Assembly (NCBI GenBank): GCA_039795165.1
Contig: JBDKER010000020.1
Coordinates: 1 to 64,000, forward strand
Length of the DNA: 64,000 bases
Direction of reading: 5' to 3'
Source: V1-33 sp039795165
Lineage (GTDB): Bacteria; Verrucomicrobiota; Verrucomicrobiia; Verrucomicrobiales; V1-33
Every line of letters begins with the position of its first letter. The stretch's first letter is position 1. This document shows, piece by piece, positions 58,607 to 64,000 of the stretch. Position numbers and translations under genes: made by a program. The notes under the pieces were generated by a model. The model searched no databases, was not told the DNA's origin, and saw nothing but the letters and a program-made list of their open reading frames with translations.

Positions 58607-61600
58607 TTATTTTTCTGCGGGTGGGGCTGTGAGTGAGGCCAGCCATGCGACGAGGTTATGGAAGTCGGCATCTGGGATGCTCTGGGCGAAGGTAGCGGGC
58701 ATGAGGCTGAGATTGCTGGTGCTGTCGGTTGCGATGGCCGAGCGGGCGAGGGTTGCTTCTTCGCCAGCGGCGTTGACGAGGGTGAGGGAAGCATTGTCGC
58801 TGCGGCGGACGAGGCCTGCGTGCACCGTTCCGTCCTTCATGGTGATGATGTGCATGCGGAAGTTGGGATCGACGGCGCGGTGGGGATCGAGGATGTCCTC
58901 GCAGAGACGGTCGAGCCCGCGGTTGCCGGCACCGTCGAGTTGCGGGCCGACGACTTTCCCTTCGTTGCCGATGCGGTGGCAGGAAGCGCAGTGGGTTCGG
59001 AATGCAGCGAGGCCTGCGGCGGGGTCGCGCCGGGCCGTGGCGTGCTGCTGGATGCGCGCCTTGATGAGGGCGTCGGTTTCAGCGCTGGCCGGGGGCAAGT
59101 CGCGGGTCAGTTCGTCGCGTTTTGCGGTCAGGTCGGGCCGGTTGAGGGCATTGATTTTGCTGATGACGACGGGAGCCGTGAGCAGTCTGGGGACACCGCA
59201 GGCCATGAGCGCGGCAGCACCGTCCGGGGTCCCCGCCAGGATTTCTGCGAGGGTCTGCTGCGTGCTGCCCGGGGCGGTGCGGAGGACGGCAGCGATGGCA
59301 TCCGGCTGGTTGAGGGCGGCGAGGGCCGAGGCGATCGTGCTGCGGGTTTCCGGCGAAAGGTTCGGGCGCGCGAGGAATCTCGCGAGGGCTGGGAGGTGCT
59401 GGGAAAGGCGGAGTTCCGCGGTCATCTGGGCGGCGGCGCGGAGCGGGGCGTCGCCCTCCGTGGATGGGATCGAGATGACGGGCGGGTGGAAGCGTCCGGC
59501 TCCGATCCATGCGTAGGCATTGCCGCTGTCATTGTTGTCGTGGTCTGCGATTTCGAAGGCGACGGATTTCCCGGCGTGGCTGGCGAGGTTCCATTCGATG
59601 AAGTGGGCCGTGTCGTGTCGTGGCGGGTAGGCGCGCTGGATTTCCTCGCCTGTGGTGGCGTCGATGAGGCGGGCGAACGTGCGTTCGTGGGCCGGTTCGT
59701 CCGGTTTTCCGCGGTGGCCACTGAGCCAGAACGAAAGCGAGGCCGGGCAGGGGAACGGGTTTGATCTGGTGGTGCCGGCGAAGTTTTCCCCGTGTTTGCC
59801 GAGGCTTGAGAGGATGGTGATTTCGGCACCGTCGGTGGCGGGTCGTGACTGGAGAGTCCAGCCGTCGCCCGGGGCGGGGTCCCATGTGGTGGCGGGCGGG
59901 GTGGTGGCGAGGCTCTTGAAGAGGCGGTTGGCGACCTCCGTGAGCCATGCGGTCGTGGTGGCTCCGGGTGAGGTTCCGCGGCGGGCGATGCCGTCGCGGA
60001 TGGCTGCCGCGAGTGTGAGCTGGGTGGCCTCGTCGTTCTGGAACTGGGATTGAATGAACGTGACGAGTTTGGCTTCCGATTCCGCGGGGAGGTTGCGGGC
60101 CAGCGCGTTGATGGTGCTGCGGAGTTCAGCGGGGTCGGCGGGGGTATGGCTGACGAGGTGGTTGAGGGTCCATGCCGAGGCTTCGGGAGATTGGATGGAG
60201 CGGATGACCCTGGCGAGATTCGGGGTGAGTGGGTCCGGTTTCAGTCGGGCGAGTTCCTCGAATCCGCCTTGCTGGAGCAGGCAGGCGCGCAGGGCGACCA
60301 TGGCAGCCTGGCGCAGGGAGGGATCGTTTTCGCGACCGACGAGGTTGAAGGCCGGGGCGATGCCGGCGGCCGAGGGCTGGAGAATGGAGCGGTGTAGGAA
60401 AGCCTCGCTGAGCCTTGCGGGTGGCGATTCTGCGCCGCCGTCCCAGCCCTTGTCCGAGAGGCCGAAGCGGATGGCGGCGAGGGAAGCGGCTTCCGGCTGC
60501 GGGCTGCGGGATGGCTGAGACTTTTCCCGGGCGATGCGCCAGATGCGGCCCCGTTCCCGGTCGCGTCCCGGGTGGGTGAGCGGGACCTCGTAATGACCGA
60601 TGATGCGGTTGTAGAAGTCGGCCACGTAGAGGGCACCGTCCGGTCCAAGCTGGAGATTGACCGGTCGGAACCATGGGTCGGCACTGACGAGGAAATCCGG
60701 TTGTTCCGTGGCTTTGGGGGTGGCTCCCGCAAACGTGATGGTGTCGTGATTGATGCGGCTGGTGACGCAGTTGCCGACGAGCATGTGGTCATTCCATGAC
60801 GGGCCCCAGATATTGCCGTCGAGGTAGACGACGCCGCAGAGTCCGGTCGAGCCGTGTGCGTGTTCGCACATGACCGGGGCAAAGCCGAGGCCGTCGTGGG
60901 GCTTTCCGAAGCTCTGGAGGAAGCTGCCTGGGATGAGCTGGCTGATGGGATTGCTGTGGCAGTCTGCCGTGTAGAATGCGCCGGAACTGTCCTGGCACAT
61001 GCCGAACGGGTTGACCTGGCCCCATGAGTATGGTTCGACCGCGGAGCCGTCCGGTTTGAAGCGGAAGACATTGCCGCTGTGGAGGTCGAGTGAGAAGCCC
61101 CAGTCCAGTTCGCTGCGTGCGGTTCCGGTGTTCTGGGCGCTCGGGGATGGTTTCTCCGGTCGTCCGGCTGCGGCGGGATTGTTTTCGGGCCGGACTTCGA
61201 AGTGCGAGGTATTATTGAATCCGTGGGTGGCGTAGATCCAGCCATCGGGTCCCATGATGAGGCTGGAGATCATGCCGTGGGTATCCATTTCCCAGCCGAG
61301 CGGACCGAAGAGGATGGTACGCTGGTCGCAGCGGCCATCGCCGTCCGTGTCGGCGAGGAACCAGATATTCGGGATGCTCCATGCGATGCAGCCGTTGCGG
61401 TAGGGGAGGACGCCGATGGGGATATTGAGATTATCCGCGAAGACGGTGGGCTGGTCCGGGATGCCGTCGCCATTGCTGTCCGAGAAGACGATGATTTTAT
61501 CGCGCGAGGCAGCGACGCGGCCATCGGGAGACTTCCATTGGTCTTTGGGGATGGCCCATGGGTATTCGGCCGACGACGTGCACCAGAGCCTGCCTTTGTC

Positions 61601-61792
61601 ATCGAAGGCAAGGTTCATGGGTTTGTTGATGATCGGTTCGCTGGCCACGAGGGAAGCCGAGAAGCCCTCCGGCAGCTGGAAAGCCCTGCGTTCCTCCTCG
61701 GGGCTGAGGGGATCCGAGGAACGGACGAGCGAAGTGTCCTCGGCGATGGCCGGGAAGCAGGCGAGGAAGAAGAGAATCGGTCGCAGGGGCAT
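58607..61792 (-). CDS. PVC-type heme-binding CxxCH membrane-bound dehydrogenase
   Basis: A 1061-residue exported protein of the family found mainly in Planctomycetes and Verrucomicrobia (N-terminal sugar-dehydrogenase-like propeller plus C-terminal heme domain). Signal peptide (MPLRPILFFLACFPAIA), propeller part with NKPMNLAFDDKGRLWCTSSA near residue 55, LIMGPDGWIYATHGFNN near 175, GPDGALYVADFYNRIIGHYE near 390. HEAT-like repeats follow, then a jelly-roll segment. The C-terminal cytochrome has CASCH near residue 930, VVGPQLDGAGNRGLDRLCED and LMPATFAQSIPDADFHNLV. The ATG at 61792 fits the signal peptide. It convergently faces the redoxin-fusion gene across 81 bp. Confidence 0.93.
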   Translation of the reverse strand: MPLRPILFFLACFPAIAEDTSLVRSSDPLSPEEERRAFQLPEGFSASLVASEPIINKPMNLAFDDKGRLWCTSSAEYPWAIPKDQWKSPDGRVAASRDKIIVFSDSNGDGIPDQPTVFADNLNIPIGVLPYRNGCIAWSIPNIWFLADTDGDGRCDQRTILFGPLGWEMDTHGMISSLIMGPDGWIYATHGFNNTSHFEVRPENNPAAAGRPEKPSPSAQNTGTARSELDWGFSLDLHSGNVFRFKPDGSAVEPYSWGQVNPFGMCQDSSGAFYTADCHSNPISQLIPGSFLQSFGKPHDGLGFAPVMCEHAHGSTGLCGVVYLDGNIWGPSWNDHMLVGNCVTSRINHDTITFAGATPKATEQPDFLVSADPWFRPVNLQLGPDGALYVADFYNRIIGHYEVPLTHPGRDRERGRIWRIAREKSQPSRSPQPEAASLAAIRFGLSDKGWDGGAESPPARLSEAFLHRSILQPSAAGIAPAFNLVGRENDPSLRQAAMVALRACLLQQGGFEELARLKPDPLTPNLARVIRSIQSPEASAWTLNHLVSHTPADPAELRSTINALARNLPAESEAKLVTFIQSQFQNDEATQLTLAAAIRDGIARRGTSPGATTTAWLTEVANRLFKSLATTPPATTWDPAPGDGWTLQSRPATDGAEITILSSLGKHGENFAGTTRSNPFPCPASLSFWLSGHRGKPDEPAHERTFARLIDATTGEEIQRAYPPRHDTAHFIEWNLASHAGKSVAFEIADHDNNDSGNAYAWIGAGRFHPPVISIPSTEGDAPLRAAAQMTAELRLSQHLPALARFLARPNLSPETRSTIASALAALNQPDAIAAVLRTAPGSTQQTLAEILAGTPDGAAALMACGVPRLLTAPVVISKINALNRPDLTAKRDELTRDLPPASAETDALIKARIQQHATARRDPAAGLAAFRTHCASCHRIGNEGKVVGPQLDGAGNRGLDRLCEDILDPHRAVDPNFRMHIITMKDGTVHAGLVRRSDNASLTLVNAAGEEATLARSAIATDSTSNLSLMPATFAQSIPDADFHNLVAWLASLTAPPAEK

Positions 61793-61860
61793 GGCGACCG
61801 AAACGGATCGTGGGGTGCCGTTCTGTCTCCGCGGGCAGGGAGTTGCCGGTGAGTTTTCCG

Positions 61861-62343
61861 TCAGTGGTTCAGATTCCAGAGCGTGAAATTGAGGAAGGCG
61901 GCGAACGAAACCCACGCGAGGTACGGCAGCAGGAGGGCACCGGCGGTCCGGTCGGCCCGGGAGAAGGCCCATGTGGTCAGGAAAATGGCGATCCAGAGGC
62001 AGAGGATCTCCGCGAGCGCGGCGCCCATGAGGTGCGCGCCGAAGAAAAGCGGAGTCCAGAGCGCATTGAGAGCGAGCTGCACCAGAAAGAGCGTGAGGGC
62101 GTGGCGCTGGCCTGCGAATCCCCCCTTCCGCCAGACCCGCCATGCGGCGATGCCCATGAGAGTGTAGAGAGTCGACCACACTGGCCCGAAGATCCAGCCT
62201 GGTGGATTCCACGATGGCTTGCGGATGCCATCGTACCATGCGCCCGGCATGAACCATGCGCCCGGCAGGGCTGCGGCAAAGGACAGAAGAATCCATCCGG
62301 CGAGCGCAAAGGCAGCCAATCGGGTCGGGGCAGGGGCATTCAT
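61861..62343 (-). CDS. TspO/MBR family protein
   Basis: A 160-residue membrane protein with five helices, of the tryptophan-rich sensory protein/peripheral benzodiazepine receptor family, which binds porphyrins and related ligands. The signature WNPPGWIFGPVWSTLYTLMG is at about residues 38-57, with NALWTPLFFGAHL near 100 and the C-terminal FAAFLNFTLWNLN. The ATG at 62343 matches the family N terminus; the frame continues upstream without coding character. It is divergent from katG over a 200-bp gap that contains a CGTACGTACG palindrome-like stretch. Confidence 0.9.
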   Translation of the reverse strand: MNAPAPTRLAAFALAGWILLSFAAALPGAWFMPGAWYDGIRKPSWNPPGWIFGPVWSTLYTLMGIAAWRVWRKGGFAGQRHALTLFLVQLALNALWTPLFFGAHLMGAALAEILCLWIAIFLTTWAFSRADRTAGALLLPYLAWVSFAAFLNFTLWNLNH

Positions 62344-62543
62344 TTCTTCGGTGGCATCGCCGAGGCTCCGTGGCGGGACAAGCCGGGAATCCGCGGGTGC
62401 CGGTGCATCGTTCGCCTTCATCCGCGCATGCGTGCCGTCTCCCGGGGAATTGCGCGACTCCGGAGCTTGCCCTGTGGCGTACGTACGGCACGTTGTCCCC
62501 TCTGGCGGCAGCGGCATCTTCCCCAGAACCAAATTCAATCATC

Positions 62544-64000
62544 ATGAGTACCGAATCGAAATGTCCCTTTAATCACGGAGCGAGTCCCACCACGAACCGC
62601 GACTGGTGGCCGAGCCAGTTGAAGGTGGAACTGCTGCATCAGCATTCGGCGAAGTCCGATCCGATGGGCGAAGCTTTTGATTATGCGAAGGAGTTTGCGT
62701 CGCTTGATTACGAGGGACTGAAGAAGGACCTCGCGGCCCTCATGACTGATTCGCAGGACTGGTGGCCCGCTGATTTCGGGCATTACGGTCCCTTGTTCAT
62801 CCGGATGGCGTGGCACAGTGCGGGCACCTACCGGACCGGCGATGGCCGCGGGGGTGGTGGCCGCGGGCAGCAGCGGTTTGCACCTCTCAACAGCTGGCCT
62901 GACAACGTCAGTCTGGACAAGGCACGCCGACTCCTCTGGCCGATCAAGCAGAAGTACGGACGGAAGATTTCGTGGGCCGACCTGATGATTCTGGCGGGGA
63001 ACGTGGCGCTCGAAACAATGGGCTTCAAGACTTTCGGTTTTGCGGGCGGCCGCGAGGATACGTGGGAACCCGACCACGATGTCTACTGGGGAACGGAAAA
63101 GACCTGGCTGGGGGACACCCGCTACACGGGCGACCGCCAGCTCGAGAATCCGCTCGCCGCCGTGCAGATGGGCCTTATCTATGTGAATCCGGAAGGCCCT
63201 AACGGAAACCCCGACCCGGTGGCGTCGGCCCGCGACATCCGGGAAACCTTCGCGCGGATGGCGATGAATGACGAGGAAACCGTGGCGTTGATTGCCGGTG
63301 GTCACACCTTCGGCAAGACGCACGGAGCCGGTCCGGCGACGCATGTGGGTCCCGACCCGGAAGCGGCCCCGCTCGAGGAACAGGGATTCGGCTGGAAGAA
63401 CAGCTTCGGCACCGGCAAGGGAGCCGACACCATCACGAGCGGATTGGAGGTGACGTGGACATCGACGCCGATCCAGTGGGGCATGGGGTATTTCCAGAAC
63501 TTGTTCGGTTATGAATGGGAACTGACGAAGAGCCCGGCGGGCGCGCAGCAGTGGAAGCCCAAGGGTGATGCCGGAGCCGGTACCGTGCCGCATGCGCACG
63601 ATGCTTCGAAGCGCATTGCGCCGGCCATGCTGACGACCGACCTCGCCCTGCGTTTCGATCCGGCCTATGAAAAGGTTTCGCGCCGGTTCCTTGAGAATCC
63701 GGATCAGTTTGCCGATGCCTTTGCACGGGCGTGGTTCAAGCTGACGCACCGCGACATGGGGCCGCGGGCCCGCTATCTGGGACCGGAAGTTCCCGCCGAA
63801 GTCCTCATCTGGCAGGATCCGGTTCCCGCCGTGAATCATCCCGTCATTGATTCCGCTGATGTGACCGCTCTGAAAGCGCAGATTCTGGCGACTGGGTTGA
63901 CCGTCTCCGAACTCGTGTCGACTGCCTGGGCTTCTGCTTCGACCTTCCGTGGATCCGACAAGCGGGGCGGGGCCAACGGGGCCCGCATCCGGCTGGCTCC
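62544..64000 (+). CDS. katG: Catalase-peroxidase (3' end outside window)
   Basis: KatG removes hydrogen peroxide by both catalase and peroxidase activity. 485 residues are visible. The N terminus is MSTESKCPFNHGASPTTNRD. The distal heme pocket Arg-Trp-His lies in FIRMAWHSAGTYRTGDGRGG near residue 95, the Tyr and Met of the Trp-Tyr-Met adduct in LIYVNPEGPNG near 215 and ETFARMAMNDEE near 240, and the proximal His in VALIAGGHTFGKTHGA near 255. The C-terminal peroxidase-like half begins (WQDPVPAVNHP) before the sequence ends. All key residues in view are present. A promoter must lie in the 200-bp gap shared with tspO. Confidence 0.97.
   Translation, partial: MSTESKCPFNHGASPTTNRDWWPSQLKVELLHQHSAKSDPMGEAFDYAKEFASLDYEGLKKDLAALMTDSQDWWPADFGHYGPLFIRMAWHSAGTYRTGDGRGGGGRGQQRFAPLNSWPDNVSLDKARRLLWPIKQKYGRKISWADLMILAGNVALETMGFKTFGFAGGREDTWEPDHDVYWGTEKTWLGDTRYTGDRQLENPLAAVQMGLIYVNPEGPNGNPDPVASARDIRETFARMAMNDEETVALIAGGHTFGKTHGAGPATHVGPDPEAAPLEEQGFGWKNSFGTGKGADTITSGLEVTWTSTPIQWGMGYFQNLFGYEWELTKSPAGAQQWKPKGDAGAGTVPHAHDASKRIAPAMLTTDLALRFDPAYEKVSRRFLENPDQFADAFARAWFKLTHRDMGPRARYLGPEVPAEVLIWQDPVPAVNHPVIDSADVTALKAQILATGLTVSELVSTAWASASTFRGSDKRGGANGARIRLA

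Noticed and set aside
63340..63420. Apparent loss of the Met of the KatG Trp-Tyr-Met adduct (Gln at an equivalent-looking place in LEEQGFGW)
   Set aside because: Counting from the adduct Tyr in LIYVNPEG places the Met in FARMAMNDEE, where it is present; the LEEQGFGW site is not the adduct.

Overview
The window looks like chromosomal DNA of a GC-rich member of the Verrucomicrobia (PVC superphylum). The evidence is the lineage-typical gene families: a PVC-type heme-binding CxxCH dehydrogenase, a DUF1501 protein next to a PSD1/cytochrome-c protein, a large formylglycine-type sulfatase, SGNH sialate O-acetylesterases and a GIDE-LemA fusion. No rRNA gene is present, so the assignment rests on gene content and is an inference.

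Layout. 1-4.8 kb: the 5' part of a secreted golvesin/amidase-like protein (minus strand), then hemL and a double-FtsX ABC permease (plus strand). 4.8-5.8 kb: a non-coding block of about 20 copies of a 17-bp motif, partly packed into three ~190-220 bp tandem units. 6.1-10.7 kb: two secreted SGNH esterases. 10.8-13.8 kb: a transposon graveyard with an IS3 element, pieces of two further IS3-type transposases and an internally deleted IS1182-like element.

13.8-35.7 kb is the part I regard as possibly undescribed. A LytS-type histidine kinase and a LytTR response regulator are followed by a seven-gene, tightly packed operon of about 20 kb. It encodes almost only secreted proteins: a small calcium-type-repeat protein, an unrecognised 558-aa protein, two proteins ending in a peptidase-S74 tail-spike chaperone domain (one also with RCC1-like repeats and phage-tail-like 46-aa repeats), a 2602-aa giant with coiled coils around a hydrophobic stretch, a 191-aa protein with an N-terminal membrane anchor, and a 992-aa beta-rich/propeller protein. 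Two direct copies of a 16-bp sequence, 21 bp apart, lie just upstream of a possible promoter and fit the spacing of LytTR binding sites. This suggests that the two-component system controls the operon. The whole stretch is bracketed by inverted ~65-bp copies of one IS end (12.35-12.42 and 35.71-35.78 kb), so it may be an acquired or mobilised island.

36-64 kb returns to ordinary chromosomal content: sucD, gmhA, a sulfatase, the DUF1501/PSD1 pair, a GntP-type permease, a GIDE-LemA protein, a secreted helical-barrel-like protein coupled to an NHL propeller, trpD, a YqgE/AlgH protein, a 232-bp MITE-like element beside a gene remnant, a zinc-finger thioredoxin, a tail-specific protease, an MBL-fold hydrolase, tRNA-Asn(GTT), a DUF6941 protein, a redoxin/heme c/copper-monooxygenase-like protein, the PVC heme dehydrogenase, TspO, and the 5' part of katG running off the right edge.
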